Shown: piece after piece, positions 44,993 through 56,266 of the stretch
Position numbering within the stretch: position 1 is the first letter of the stretch
How the letters are laid out: each line of letters starts with the position of its first letter
Source of the DNA: Podocnemis expansa
Taxonomy: Eukaryota > Chordata > Testudines > Podocnemididae
Direction: 5' to 3'
Assembly: GCA_007922195.1 (NCBI GenBank)
Contig: ML682008.1
Coordinates: 2,096,552-2,160,551 of the forward strand
Length of the DNA: 64,000 nt
The notes under the pieces: generated by a model
Told to the model about the DNA's origin: nothing
The model's database searches: none
Seen by the model: only the letters and a program-made list of their open reading frames with translations
Made by a program: the position numbers and the translations under genes

Positions 44993-45600
44993 GGATTAGG
45001 TTGTGTGAAAGCAGGATTAAAGCGTGACTATGGATTTTTTTCCCATTACAGTGGGTGACTTGACTTCACCTTCCTCTATGTGCTGTGTCCCAGTGTTTGA
45101 GTCTTAACAACTGCTGCACCCTGCCCCTGCACTGGCAGTTGCCCTGTGGCACCTGGTCCAGAGCTGGAGGAGTCGGGCAATGCAGGGTGGTTGTGGAGTG
45201 CTGTGCTGTCACATCACTGGGGTACATCAGGCTCACTGACCTCCACGGGCTCACTGTTGCCACACACAGTATGGAGGGTGGTGTCGTCACTCACTTCCTT
45301 TAGTAAAGGAATGACTGGGAGAGAAGGACACTTCTGCTGTGGTGCACTGTGGGCCACTTACTCAGAATGCAACACTCCTAGGGTAACCTAGCAGCTGCCG
45401 GTGTGGACGTGGGCAGTCTCCTGACGTTTTGAGTGTGGATACTCTAAGCCGACTTAATAAAGTCTACTTAAGCCATCTTAAAGTAGACCTTATTAAGCCA
45501 GTTTAACCAAACCCTGTAGTGTAGACGTAGCCTAAAAGTGCTACAAGACGCCCTGTTTGTTTTGCCTAACTAGACTAACAGTTACCACTCTGGACCCTGT

Positions 45601-46509
45601 CATCTTTGGACTCTGGCACACTTATTCACCTCTTCCTGGTTACTAGGGCAGTTTTAAAGAGTATGGCTGTTGGTGAAGTGTCCCTGATACATTCTTCTGT
45701 AGGCTGAACCAGTGGGTGATGCACAGTCTTTAGCATTCCTGAATACTTAATATTTTTTGCAGACTTTTTTCTGCTTGGAACGGTGTTGAAAATGGAAGAA
45801 TATACCCAAAGCAGCTCTTTGACATGGAACGGCCATTTTTTTTCCCACTACATTAGCAGCATCTGCTTGCCAAATGGCAAACGCAACCTAGTTCAGAGAA
45901 GCTGGCCTGAGTTTGATGAATCTGGAAAAGTGCAGAATTGTTTTACTTTCTCATAACATTGCAGTTGTCATCACTGTGGAATGTGACAACTTCAATCCAA
46001 AGTATAGTTTTGTCTTTTCAAGGATAGCAAAGGTGTTTGCCTATAACATGTCAGAATGTCTAAAATGGAGTTACTGTTCAGCATGTATCTTTCTCACAGT
46101 TTCATTAAAATTACAGATTCTGTCTTATCTCTTTGATCACGGCTTGTATTTGTCATTAGATAGAATGACCCATCATTTCTGATGTACAGCTGAACTAACA
46201 AAGCATTTCCACCGATTAACATTGTTTTCACACATCCACATCTTTTAACGGCACTGCCAGTGAATATTTCCTCAGTGTTCAGGTTTTTATATAACCCCTA
46301 TCACCATGGTATCTAAAAGTAGCAGATTACAGTTTTGCAAAATGATCAACGGCTACAGATGGTGAGTTATGTTTGGCAACACAATTTGAAGACATAGCTT
46401 CTGTTCTTATTTAATTTCCAGGCCTGACTTGTTTACAAAGACCATTATTATCTCAATCAATAAATTGTGCATTGCTTTCCCTTCTTTATTTTGAAGATTA
46501 GTGTGGTCC
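45601..46509. other. No recognisable repeat; one weak exon-like site
   Basis: Non-repetitive AT-rich DNA. An ATG in good context (CACCATGG, 46306) opens a 19-codon frame and is followed by GATG/GTGAGT at 46361. This is discussed as a weak exon candidate. The 89-residue frame at 45913-46182 has no motif. Confidence 0.35.
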
Positions 46510-46524
46510 AGTATTTACAACAGT

Positions 46525-46615
46525 CAGCTATAAGCAAGCCTGTGACTTGGTGAGTATGTTGCGCAAACCACTTAATCATTCCATACTTCACTTTACCTAC
46601 CTATAAGATGAGGAT
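46525..46615 (+). repeat. MIR-like SINE fragment
   Basis: GTGACTTGGTGAGTATGTTG, then AAACCACTTAATCATTCCAT ACTTCACTTTACCTACCTAT AAGATGAGGA, resembles the core and 3' half of MIR in sense orientation. Confidence 0.5.
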
Positions 46616-46619
46616 TTGT

Positions 46620-47378
46620 GAGCCTTTATATATATTTGTACTATGTTAACACTGAGAGTCTCCCAATCTCAGATTGTGCTAGATAATGTACATAAACAGC
46701 TTCTGCCTCAGGAGACTTGCAATCTAAGACTTGCCAGAGATTCATCAGCAACATCGGATCAGAGACCGTGCCACGGAAAGTGATACCTAAATGAAAAATG
46801 TTGTATTTTAGCTTGTTCTGTTTCATACCTTGTAGGGTAATTTTTTCTCACAAGGGTTGGGCTGATATGAATATTCAGAGCCAAAAATAGTCATACTATT
46901 TGCTATATCAGCTTTTGCCACCCCATAGAAATTGACACTTCTGCTCACTTTGTGGAGGTGTATTCTAGCAGCATCGCGTGATCCTAACCAGCATCGAGCT
47001 TCACTTTGTTGGCTTCTGTTCAAGGAAATAGGAAGATGGGGCTCTTGCACCAAGGAGCTTAAAATCTAGTTTAGAAAATGTTTTTGTTTCCTCTTTCTAT
47101 TGCCTCTGACAGCAAAACTTCATCTAGTCTGTATGCATCATATGCATTTGTAGCCATTTGTACCACATCAGTGATGGTATCTGAGAGTGTGTTGTGACTG
47201 GTTTAAGAGATTGCTACTGTCTTGTGGAATTCCACACATTTAAATCATTTGTTCAAATGCAGGCTTGGTTGGTAATGATCAGTTCCTGCTACTATCTGAT
47301 GGGTTATCCAGTAGCCTTTGAGATAAGTTAGTGATTTCAGACTATTTCCTAGTGAACAAGTGTACACTTCCTAAACAC
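46620..47378. other. No recognisable gene or repeat
   Basis: Two adjacent minus frames (46641-46826 and 46823-47053) have no recognisable motif or splice context. Confidence 0.35.
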
Positions 47379-47381
47379 AAT

Positions 47382-47794
47382 GGCTATGTCTACACTGTCT
47401 TAGTAATTTTGAAATAGCAAATTTATTATTTCAAGATAGGAGTCTAGTGAAGACTATTTCAAAATAAGGCAGGAGTTCTTCTTTTGAAATAGAGAGTCTT
47501 TGCTAGACTCTCTTTTTCGAAATAGGGAAAGGCAGTGAAGAGTATAGGGCCATTATTTCAAAAAAAGCCAATTCTGAGGCTTGGAATGGCTTTTTCAAAA
47601 TAACTATTTTGAAAGAATTGCTCTTTCAAAATAAATGCAGGTTTAATTATTTTGAAATAGCACTTCATTATTCCAAAATAACGAAGCACTTATTTCAAAA
47701 AAACAAATTTCTGCATGGACAGGTCAACAGTTCCCCCCCCCCCCCCAAAATAAGCCTCCTCATTTTGAAAAAACTTTTCAGTGTAGACATACCC
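47382..47794. mobile_element. Harbinger-like MITE with TTTCGAAA palindromes, 413 bp
   Basis: Starts GGCTATGTCTACACTGTCTT and ends CAGTGTAGACATACCC. The flanks AAT and AGT differ by one base. The interior is variants of TATTTTGAAATAG and TTTTCGAAATAGG, the same palindrome type as the MITE at 32286. A C15-type run lies near 47735. Confidence 0.8.
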
Positions 47795-47799
47795 AGTGC

Positions 47800-48660
47800 T
47801 ACTTTCTCATTAATACTGCTAGTCCCTTTGATACAAAGCTGAGGTATAATGTCTGAGCAATGTGGGAAAGCTCTCATTTTCACTGGCTGTAATGTACCTC
47901 TGCTGTGACTAAACAGAAGACTTTTGTATCTCGGGCTGTCATTCTGGCATTACTCATGAGCACTGATTCTTCAGTGCTTGTCATTTTGTTTCATCATTTA
48001 CACCTGGGCACTGTGAGTATACAACACTTCCATTCTCTTTTAGCAGGACTCTGCACAGACATAAGATGCCAAACTAGCAAAGTGCCGATGTGCTTACCTT
48101 TACTAACTACTGACTTCAGTGGGACTACTTGTCTGCTTAAACTTAAATGTGTGTTTAAATGCTTTATTGGATCATGACCTTAACCATTGTACAATGAGAG
48201 GCTGGGGAGAATTCACTCCTGAATGCAATGGAAAAAACCCCACTGTTTGCTGATTTCTTTCATTTTAGAGTCACCATTGTCATGATGTTGTACAGTTAAC
48301 TATAGAAACCTGAGATTTTAAGAAGTCATTTGGCTGAAGTTACTGTTCACAATGTACCTGTGAATAAATGTATCCATCAGGGCCCACACTCCACTGGCCC
48401 TCTGGGATGGAACAAAACTTCTCCTTATTTGCAGTGTACCTGCAGAAGGGAAGTTGTAGGGGAAAGGGGAAAAAAAAAAGAAAAAACGTCAATCAAAACA
48501 CAGTAAGCTCTTATTTTAGACCATTTATATGTTTTTATGATCCTTCATTTTATACAAAGGCTTTCATTTTTCATTCTGCCACTCAAGGTGTAACATCAAC
48601 TTTAACTATTATTGCAGGAAAAGCTAAAAATTAATCAGAGCTAAGTAAATAGAAAGCTAT
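47800..48660. other. No recognisable gene
   Basis: Contains GACTTCAGTGGGACTACTTG near 48113, a phrase common in amniote palindromic repeats. Nothing else is supported. Confidence 0.35.
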
Positions 48661-48679
48661 TCAAACATACTACATAGTA

Positions 48680-49140
48680 CTAACTAGAAGTGGCTGAAAT
48701 TTTGCATATAGAAAGTTTTCTCTTAAACATATGAAACATACTGAAATTGAAGTTTTTCTTGGGAAAACGTCCCTTTTGATAACAAATTTCAATTTTCCAT
48801 TAAGACATGTTGAAACAGACATTTTCATTTTGAAGTGACATTTTGAAACAAAATGGCAATTTTTGTTTCAATATAAAGTGTTCTTTTGGTTTGTCAGTTA
48901 AAATAACCAAAATCAAAGTCTTAATTCAAGATGACAATTTTCATTTTGTTTCTACTGAGGAGTTTTTGGGTTTTTTTTTCATTTTGGCATTGCTGATTTA
49001 AAACTTGCTGGCATATTTTATTATATGAAACTTTTCAATTTTTCAACTATAATTCAGATGCAGAACAGAAACTAATTTCAAAACAACACAACTTCCCATG
49101 GGACAGAAGTGCTATTTTCCGAAATGTTCTAGTACAAACT
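48680..49140. mobile_element. Possible diverged MITE (TTTTGAAAC-rich)
   Basis: Repeated TTTTGAAAC, TTTCATTTTG and AAAATGG phrases resemble the interiors of the elements at 18308 and 55989. Clear ends are missing, so this is a tentative call. Confidence 0.35.
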
Positions 49141-49521
49141 TTATCTAAGTTGGCGATATTGTCTCCTGGAGTATGGAACATGGAGGGGACAAAAGATAAT
49201 CATGCCATGAGCTACTAAGAATTGTTCCTTATCTTCTTAGAGACCTGTTCTTTTGGAGCTGAAACATCAGGAGTCTTGTCCTATAATGATTTGATACCAA
49301 TCACCACCTGCTATGGTAGAAGTTATATTTTCTGACAACACAGACAGAAATGGATAATTACAATGTGCCCTTGTTCAAAATTAATACTCTGCTTTATAAA
49401 TGAGTCATTAACTACAATTAGTGCAGAATAACATATCATAATAAACAGGGAAATGTATTGTGAGAACATTATTTCTCTTCCCCATTTTTTGTCCTTCAGT
49501 TTAATTTTTTCTGCTCCAGAA

Positions 49522-49550
49522 CATCCATCCATCCATCCATCCATCTATCT
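49522..49550. repeat. (CATC)n microsatellite
   Basis: About seven CATC units, the last ones degenerate (CATCTATCT). The Met-Asp-Gly-Trp repeats in the opposite-strand frames are its translation. Confidence 0.95.
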
Positions 49551-50246
49551 CAGACAGAATTAAATCCCTAAGAGAAACAAAGCGACACAATCTATAAAGG
49601 AAATTGTTTACTTTTGTAAACATATAGATTTGTTCATATATGCTGGATGGTTTACTTATAACCTTTAGGAAAATATATGATATTTCATCAATAACAGCTT
49701 GAAAAGCAAACAACATTTTCAGCTGATCTTTGTGCTCAATTACAAATCATTTTCTGTGTGGATACATGCATATCCTTGGCCTCTTTTTGAGAGGATAATT
49801 TATCCCCTTCTCAGCATCAGTGACGTAGTGTCAAACCCCATCTAAAGATATGAGCTCTCCAGCACTAAATGAGGAATAACAGAATCATGTGCATCTTTTT
49901 TTCTTTTCAAACACTTTCCCTGAGGACTCCATGTAACCATCTGTAATTCAGCTGCCCCACAGATAAAACAGGCCTCCAACTCCTCCCTTTCAAAAGTTAC
50001 CTTTACAGCACTTTGATACCAGGCTCTTTGGCTACAGAACTGTTTTCCTAAAGAGCTTCATATAAGTGCAGAGCATTTCCAGAGTTCACTCTCCACACCC
50101 ACTTCTGGATTGCTGTGGCCTGTTCCAGCAGATCCCTCACTGCCTGGTAATGTCCGCAGGCACACACAACAGTGGGGGAAAAAAAAAAAAAAGAGGAAAC
50201 AATGTATTCCTCCCAACTGTTTACTCCCATTTACATCACTATAGGG
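49551..50246. other. No recognisable gene or repeat
   Basis: Nothing supported beyond short A-rich runs near 50180. Confidence 0.35.
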
Positions 50247-50320
50247 CAGGGGTCAGCAACCTTTGCTGATCCCATGCTGGCCCCTTCTCCCTAGCCCTCA
50301 GCCAGTGCCAGCAACCCCTT
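50247..50320 (+). mobile_element. Left end of a hAT element (CAGGGGTCAGCAACC)
   Basis: CAGGGGTCAGCAACCTTTGC is the typical 5' end of a widespread vertebrate hAT family. The matching right end was not found downstream, so this is a fragment. Confidence 0.55.
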
Positions 50321-50587
50321 CTGCAGGAAAAAAAAAAGGAAAGAAAAAAGAAAAACATGGTAGTTACCTGAAAATTCAGCAATGGCCAAGGTTGTTGGGG
50401 AGAGACACTTCCCAGGCATGCAGCAGAAAGGAACCAGCTGACTAAAGAAGTCACCCAAAGTGGCTCCTCTAGCTGAAATGCAAGCATGTGCATTGCAATA
50501 GCTGTTATGCTATGTGATTAGGTATGGATCGAGTCAGTGACAACGTGACCATACTTGATTAGAAGAAGAGACATTTATTAGAGGGGA

Positions 50588-51072
50588 TAGGGCCATCACT
50601 AGGGGGGTGCAGGGCCCAGGGCCAATTGGCCTGGGGGGCCACAAGCTCTGGGTGGTGGGGCATGCCAGCTCAGAGGCTGGCCGCATATTCCCATCCCTTC
50701 TCTGAGCTAGCCACTCTGACCTGGGGGGAGAGCAGGTGAGTTTGGGGGCTAGGCTGTGCTCTCCCACCCTGCCTCTGGGCTGGCCCTCCCCACCCCCAGG
50801 GTGGAACAGTTGGCCCAGGGGAGGGATGAGAGAGCAGAGACCAGCCTCTGGTTGACCTGCTCCTCCCCTGAGCCAGCTTTCACTGTCCTGGGGTTGGGGC
50901 AGGCTGGCACAGAGCAGAGGCTGGTTCTGAACCTTGCCACTGCCTTCGGTTCTGTGCCAAAAGCAACGGGGAGGGGGCAGGGGACAGTGTGGCCATGGTG
51001 AGCTCATGGCAAGACGCCGTGGGTCAATGGGCGATTGACCCTCTTTCCCTCCTCCCGCCAAGGATGGCCCTG
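50588..51072. mobile_element. GC-rich hAT-like element, 485 bp
   Basis: The left end TAGGGCCATC and the complement of the right end, CAGGGCCATC, are inverted repeats. Flanks AGAGGGGA (50580-50587) and CTAGGGGA (51073-51080) match at 6 of 8 positions. The 175-residue minus frame across it is due to GC-rich composition. Confidence 0.65.
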
Positions 51073-51224
51073 CTAGGGGAACAGCGCTTACTTCCCTTCT
51101 GCAGCAGGAAACTCCACTACGGCAATGGATGGGCTCCTAGGCATAGCTTCTGAGGCACTGGCTGCAGCTTCCATGGTCCAGTTGGAGAAGTCCAGCATGT
51201 ATTGGATCTTCCAATGGTCCTGTT

Positions 51225-51292
51225 TTTAGCAGGGGGTTTGACTAGATGACCTCATGAGGTCCCCTCCGACCCTACGATTCAACGATTACCCT
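51225..51292 (+). mobile_element. CR1-type LINE 3' end, short
   Basis: AGGGGGTTTGACTAGATGAC CTCATGAGGTCCCCTCCGAC CCTACGATTCAACGATTA is the terminal segment of a CR1 element, ending in two diverged copies of the ATTCTATG-type tail repeat. Confidence 0.85.
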
Positions 51293-52111
51293 GGATTTAT
51301 AAACCAGCATAAGCTAAGGTAAGAGGGGAGAGAGGGAGTACTACGTGACTAGGGGATACGCAACTATGTACACGTAGCCTTGTTGTAAAATGCATACCTG
51401 ACGATAACAAGGCAAGTCTTGACTATAAACAAGTAACTGCGCACGCTAGCAGGTACCCAGAGTATGGACAAGTCACCTAAACAAGTGACTGCACATGTCC
51501 TCAGGTGTTTAGCTCATGGCCGGGGCACACAGCACTCAGGGTGGGGGTGTCACTCTCTATACTGTACATTGGTCTTCCACAGTTTCCCTTACAGTAGCAC
51601 TTCATCAAATGGAAACTTAGAAATTGAACCATTTGATGCACAGGAAGAATTATTTTTCTTCTCTCATTGCTTTTGTGTTTCAGCTAAGTGAAATGTAATA
51701 GCTCAGAGTATCTCTGTGATTAAATAAAATCAGTATTTAATTAACTAGATCTTTTAACATCTCTAATTTTCTTTACTATGTTTTAGATAAATTATCACTT
51801 ACATATATAATTTAGAGCTTGGAGAAAAAAAGGAAATGAAAAAGATTATGCAGATAGAGTCGAACACACCAGCCAAAGGTTTCTGTGCTATTCAGGATCT
51901 ACTTAAGAGCTTGGCACCCACCCTGAAATAGGAGGAGTGGGTATTTCTGGGCCTGTTCGAGTACAAAAGGTATAGCTCCTTCCAGATCAGAAGGATCCCC
52001 ATCTTGGAGAGGATTCTGAGGAGAAGTTCAGGGATATGCATGTGCTCTCTGCTCTGGGAAGAACGCAGAACTGTTACCGGTCAGCAGCACTCATGGCAGA
52101 AGGGGAGATGT
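51293..52111. other. No recognisable gene or repeat
   Basis: Nothing supported. Confidence 0.35.
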
Positions 52112-52119
52112 CTCTATGC

Positions 52120-52590
52120 AAGTAGTTGTCAAACTATAGGTCATGACCCAGGATGGCTCGTTGCACTCCCTCCTAGCGCTACAGCAACTGCTGCCAAAAG
52201 ATGGCATCCTTTTAATCTCCTGCCACTTCCACTGCTCTCAACAGGGGAAGGAAGGGGTGGCAGGAGACTTAAAAGGGTGCTGGCAGCTGGGTAGCAGTGG
52301 CGGTGGTGGGCATGGTTTCATATTTCCCACTGTTGCTGCAGCTGGACAGTGGTGGGCCAGATAGTGGCGACAGCTAACGTCCTTTCAACTTTTCCAGCAC
52401 TGCTACCCCCAGTTCCCAGGCATGCTCCAGAGATGGGCTGCTCCCAGCTTTTTTATGTGGCATGCCTGGGTACCCCTTTCCCAGCCCAAAGAAGCCTCCT
52501 GGAGTGACTCCTTTCCACAGCAGCAGGGGGCCCGCTGGATGACTGAGGGGTCAAGAGCTAGGTCCCAAGAAAAAACATTTGAAAACACTG
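52120..52590 (+). mobile_element. hAT MITE, 471 bp
   Basis: Starts AAGTAGTTGTCAAACTATAG G and ends AAACATTTGAAAACACTG. Flanks CTCTATGC (52112-52119) and CTCTGTAC (52591-52598) match at 6 of 8 positions. GAGCTAGGTCCCAAGAAAAA near the right end is shared with the fragment at 40195. Confidence 0.8.
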
Positions 52591-52598
52591 CTCTGTAC

Positions 52599-54161
52599 AA
52601 ACTTCCAATAATAAGCAAAGTGGGTTCTGTTGTACCAATGGCATTATTTCAGAGACTTGGCGGCTATCCTAACCCACCAATACAGGCGGGTTGCAAGATT
52701 ATGTACCAATACTACTATCTTAAGGAAATGAGCCATAAATAGGATACTAAAAAGGTGCAAAGCTGGTCAGAAAACTGAAGTTTCACCCAGTGAGAAATTG
52801 TGAGATGTTAAAATTTGTTTTTTCATAGAACGGGAATTCTGAAAAATTTTGATTTGGAAAAATGGACATGTTTTGTTTGAATTATATTGGATTTGTTTGT
52901 GCTCTTTGTGTCCTCCCCTATTTGCTCACACGGCCCCTTGCAAACAGGTCCTTTATTAGCCCTGTAGGGATGTACACAGTAGATGTTACATCCCCCCAAC
53001 CCCACCAGATCATGATTGCAACTGGCTGGTTTCTGGAGGCCATGAAGACCACCAGCTTGGCAGGGAAGACACTGGAACAAGTAAAAAAGAAAGGAGCCTT
53101 TTTCTTTAGGGGAAAAAAAAATTGGCTCAATTTAAAAGGCCCAAACACCCTGGCTCTAATTAAATCTTCAAACGAAGGGGTAGGAGAGGATGTGGGGAGA
53201 AAAACAAACTGTCAGCTCTGTAGTGATTGTAGACCCTCCCCTTGCAAAGACCAAGAGGCCCAGGGGGCCCATTCATCTCTGGGCAGACATTCATCCTTCA
53301 CCCATTACAAAACCAGCCCACTTTGGCAGCAGTCTTTACAAGCCCTCACTGCTCATTAAAGCCTAAACTGAACTGTTGAATGAATTCATGACCCGTGATT
53401 GATGGCATAGCGGCATGTGGAAGTTCACACCGTTCCTGCCTGCACTGCCATTGACAAGAGCGCAAACAACTGGTAACTGATTTTCCTGAGCAGTGACATT
53501 GCTTCTCATGTATTAGATATCTATCTATTTTTTTTTTTTTTGGTCTCAGTTCTAAGGTTGTTTTTCACTCCCTACTCAGGAATAACTTCACTGAAATGAA
53601 TGGGCAAGTGAAGGCCACATCCTCATATCTATGTGGCACTTATATTCTATAAAGACTATAACTAGATATAGAGAATCCTCTCTGTTCCTGAGGAAGGTTA
53701 GTTTACTACACAAGGCTCTCTCTACTAAACAATCTCCTGAAGAAGAGCATCTCAGCAAGGGGAGAATTCATGTTAAAGAGTTCCTCCTTCTTCCAGTAAG
53801 GGTCCGTCTGCACTCACACTTATGTGGGCAAAACTTATGCTGCTCAGCAGGGTGTTTTTTTCACAACCATGAATAACAAACATTTTGCTACCACAAGCAT
53901 CACTGTAAACAAGCCTTTCTCAGACACTACTTCTTAGGGCCCTCCATGTCTTCTCTTTCTGGCAGAAGCCCTGGAGGGTATAGGAGTTCAATTGGTCATG
54001 GGAACACCTGCTTGGCTCAGTCAGGAGTAAAAGAGGTGGGATCAGTATGGTTTGATCTTATTTAACAGAGATGTTTTGGAAGGGGGCTCTAGTCTCCCCT
54101 TTGGGAACTGTCTGCCAGTTAGGGGAAGGAAAATTTTCAGTCCAGTTGGACTGTATTTTTC
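52599..54161. other. No recognisable gene
   Basis: The 165-residue plus frame at 52862-53359 has no recognised domain, contains homopolymer-derived Phe and Lys runs, and lacks clear splice sites. I treat it as a chance frame. The stretch 53370-53510 is non-repetitive and could be examined for conservation. Confidence 0.4.
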
Positions 54162-54168
54162 TTGTCAC

Positions 54169-54724
54169 TTTCCAAAGGGATAGCCATGTTAGTTTAGTCC
54201 AGCAAAAAAAACCAACAACAATGAGTCGTGTGGCAATTTAAGACTAACAGATTGATTTTTCACATGAGCTTTCATGGGAGAAAATCCCACTTCGTCAGAT
54301 GCTTTGAAGATGGGTGAACTTACATAATGGAATGAAAATAAATGCAAAGGGGTGTAAAACATAAGATCAGGTCATACAGTAACAGCAAATAAGAGCAATT
54401 GTTAGGTTTAAACCCTGGGAAGGCTGAAGTCAAATTACCTTTTGTAATGGGAAAAGAACCCATAGTCTCAATTCAATCCTGCTTTCACAGAATTTAATTT
54501 GCATATTAATTTGAGTTCAGCTGTTTCTCTTTGAAGTCTTGATGTCCCAGTCACATCTCTGACGACAGTTGCTAACTAATCATTTATCGAGTGATTAGAA
54601 AGATGGAAGTGCTCAGCAACTGGTTTTTTTTTTTTGTTTTATGATTTCTGATATCAGTTCTATGTTCATTTTTTATTTTGCGCAGGGATTGTCCTGTTTG
54701 TTGAATGTATAAGGTGTATTTTTG
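54169..54724 (-). mobile_element. 5'-truncated Penelope-like element, 556 bp, 7-bp TSD
   Basis: TTGTCAC lies on both sides (54162-54168, 54725-54731). Minus-strand reading gives an endonuclease remnant, then the non-coding tail: CCCAGGGTTTAAACCTAACA, the GACGAAGTGGGATTTTCTCC CATGAAAG stem, GTTAGTCTTAAATTGCCAC and a TATCCCTTTGGAA terminus. It lacks the inverted arm found in most other copies and is the key to naming the family. Confidence 0.85.
54440..54720 (-). pseudogene. PLE GIY-YIG endonuclease C-terminal remnant
   Basis: Read on the minus strand from about 54710: a GQSLRKRIN-like R-N/EH region, then (after a stop and an A-run frame change) KPVAEHFHLSNHSINDLV, then RLQRETAELKLICKLNSVKA GLN, and DYGF. 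This matches the later half of the GIY-YIG endonuclease of Penelope-like retroelements: the H...H, R..E..LI..L and GLN landmarks. The catalytic GIY and YIG parts lie upstream and are absent. Stops and an insertion make it non-functional. Confidence 0.75.
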
Positions 54725-54731
54725 TTGTCAC

Positions 54732-55034
54732 ACAGGAGGAGTTCACTCTAATGGCTCCTTTGGAGTAATCCCAGTGGCTGTGAATAACCAGGGTGACCAG
54801 ACATATCAGGGAGGCAATGCATATGCTTACAGCTCCATCCCCTCCTTGGCACTTCTTGGGTTACAGCCTAGTGCTTTCCTGAGCTCAGAACTGCATTTCT
54901 CCTTGCCCCTTGCATTGAGTCGCTAAGTGAGAAGGCTAATCATCCCCTCCTTCCTTCTCCCTGCAACCATTTAAAGGTCTGGGACAATCTAGCTCAATGC
55001 CTTATAGATACATTTGTTTGTATTACACCAGGAC
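54732..55034. other. No recognisable gene or repeat
   Basis: Nothing supported. The 73-residue frame at 54705-54926 begins within the PLE copy. Confidence 0.35.
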
Positions 55035-55049
55035 CTTGTAGCTGAGTTC

Positions 55050-55150
55050 AGCACTCCTTTGTACTAGGCACTATACAAACATACAGCAAAAATCAGTCTC
55101 AAAGTGCCTACAGTCTAAATAGATAAGACAGACAAAGCATGGGAGGAGAA
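55050..55150 (-). repeat. CORE/MIR-like SINE fragment
   Basis: ACTAGGCACTATACAAACAT ACAGC and GTGCCTACAGTCTAAATAGA TAAGACAGACAAAGCATGGG AGGA form a recognisable amniote SINE block, related to 19312 and 33500. Orientation is inferred. Confidence 0.55.
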
Positions 55151-55988
55151 TAATGTTATTTTTCATAAAAAATCTCTTGGAGGGGCTGGTTTTTTTCTTT
55201 AAACCTGTGTAGTTTCTTGTCTGAACAGATATGATTTAGAAAAAGAAATTATTATCCAGTGAACTGTCCTTAGAATTAAATATTAAACAATAATAAAGAA
55301 GAAAAATTAAAAATATGTAGAGAAACATGTAGGGGCATAGTCATGGCACATTTGCTTGGGTGAAAAATACACTAGTGCAGTTTTCTAAATGTCGCAGTGA
55401 AGGTAAAATATCAAGTTGTGTGTTATTTTTACCTTGGATAAATTTAAAACAAAATGTTGAGTGTATAGTTGTGTTGGAGATCTGCTAATGTACCAGCAAG
55501 ACTCCAAGCTTTAGGGTGCTCAGCATGGGGTACTTGCCATCCCACAGAGCAGCTCTTCTTGGTACTCAACAATGATTACCTGTGTAAAGTTCCAAGCTGA
55601 AAATATTCAGATCAGAGCAAAGATGGCTGCAGTCTAGAAATCTGCACCTTGCCGATGCAGTGCCCACAGAACATGTGGTATTGAGAAGATGGGTGTACAG
55701 CCAGCCATGGCTGCTACTGCAGGGCAACTGGCTGGAGTTGCGGATCTTGTTCACTGTTGCTGGGTGGTTTGCAGGGACAGTGGAATACTGTTGCATTGGC
55801 CCTATCATGGCTCATCACTATGCTGCAGAAACACATTGTTACTGATGCCTTTTGGTCTCTGCTGGGCCACTGAAAATATTCATGGTGTGACAATATTTAT
55901 ATGAATGCTGTTAACTGTAACACTGTGGACATTTTTTGTTCATGAACAACATTTTTGGAAAGTATTGAGAATTATTGTTAGTTGTAGG
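55151..55988. other. No recognisable gene
   Basis: Overlapping frames on both strands at 55566-55904 lack motifs and clear splice sites. Confidence 0.35.
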
Positions 55989-56266
55989 TAGAGCTGTCTG
56001 GAAAAGTTATTTTATTCTTCCCATGAAAAATGTAGACAAAAATCAAAAATTCTGTTGAACCTCCCCCTCATGCTGTCAAGCACTAACTAATGTTTGGATA
56101 GGAACAACAGAAAAACTACCTCATTTTCAGCTTTTTGTAGAAAAATTTCATTTTGGGGGGATGGAGGGAGCAGCAGATACTTTCAGCAAATAACTTTTTT
56201 TTTTATTTAGTTGAAAACCCAATTTCCATTTTAAAGAGTTTTGATGGAATTTTTCAACCTGCCCTA
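55989..56266. mobile_element. MITE with TAGAGCTG...CAGGGC-like ends
   Basis: TAGAGCTGTCTGGAAAAG at the left and TTTTTCAACCTGCCCTA at the right are imperfect inverted ends. The interior is rich in TTTCATTTT and AAAATTTC. It is of a Harbinger-like type common in turtles (inference). No clear TSD was seen. A second start, TTAGAGCTGGCTGACATTTT, occurs at 56613. Confidence 0.5.

Larger units (their letters stand above)
44640..45117 (-). mobile_element. Nested fold-back PLE copy with endonuclease C-terminal remnant
   Basis: The left arm in minus orientation runs from AACAAACAAGTAGTTTGGAG GCACTTC to CAGTTGTTAAGATTCAAACA CTGGGA. The right arm, in plus orientation (45000-45117), includes CAGTGTTTGAGTCTTAACAA CTGC and the frame CVKAGLKRDYGFFSHYSG (45000-45055). 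That frame is the end of the GIY-YIG endonuclease region, where GLN or GLK is typical. The loop holds a GAAA microsatellite and a GC-rich repeat. Confidence 0.65.
43906..45532. mobile_element. Harbinger-like MITE with AAGTCGACTT palindromes, enlarged by nested insertions
   Basis: Ends are GCGTATGTCTACACT and GTGTAGACGTAGCC. TAA lies on both sides (43903-43905, 45533-45535). Sub-terminal DNA contains TAAGTCGACTTAA-type palindromes (43985-44095 and 45440-45510). Its present 1627-bp length comes from internal material: a tandem repeat, a fold-back PLE copy and a GC-rich repeat. Confidence 0.75.
43730..45600 (+). mobile_element. PLE 3' tail split by a 1.6-kb insertion
   Basis: The plus-oriented tail runs ACAACTGCTTTGATTTGCTG, GATCATTTATTTTCCTCTCA, GACAAAGTGGGATTTATCCC ACAAAAGCTCATGTG and TCTGTTAGTCTTTAA up to 43905. 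It resumes at 45533 with AAAAGTGCTACAAGACGCCC TGTTTGTTTTGCC and ends near 45597 (CTCTGGACC). The intervening DNA is a MITE. Outer boundaries are approximate. Confidence 0.75.

Noticed and set aside
49501..49716. Minus-strand frame with repeated Met-Asp-Gly-Trp
   Set aside because: Translation of a CATC microsatellite.
50534..51061. 175-residue minus frame
   Set aside because: Coincides with a GC-rich hAT-like element, with no domain.
52862..53359. 165-residue plus frame with a hydrophobic-looking start
   Set aside because: Homopolymer-derived Phe/Lys runs, no domain and no splice context. I could not relate it to a known protein.
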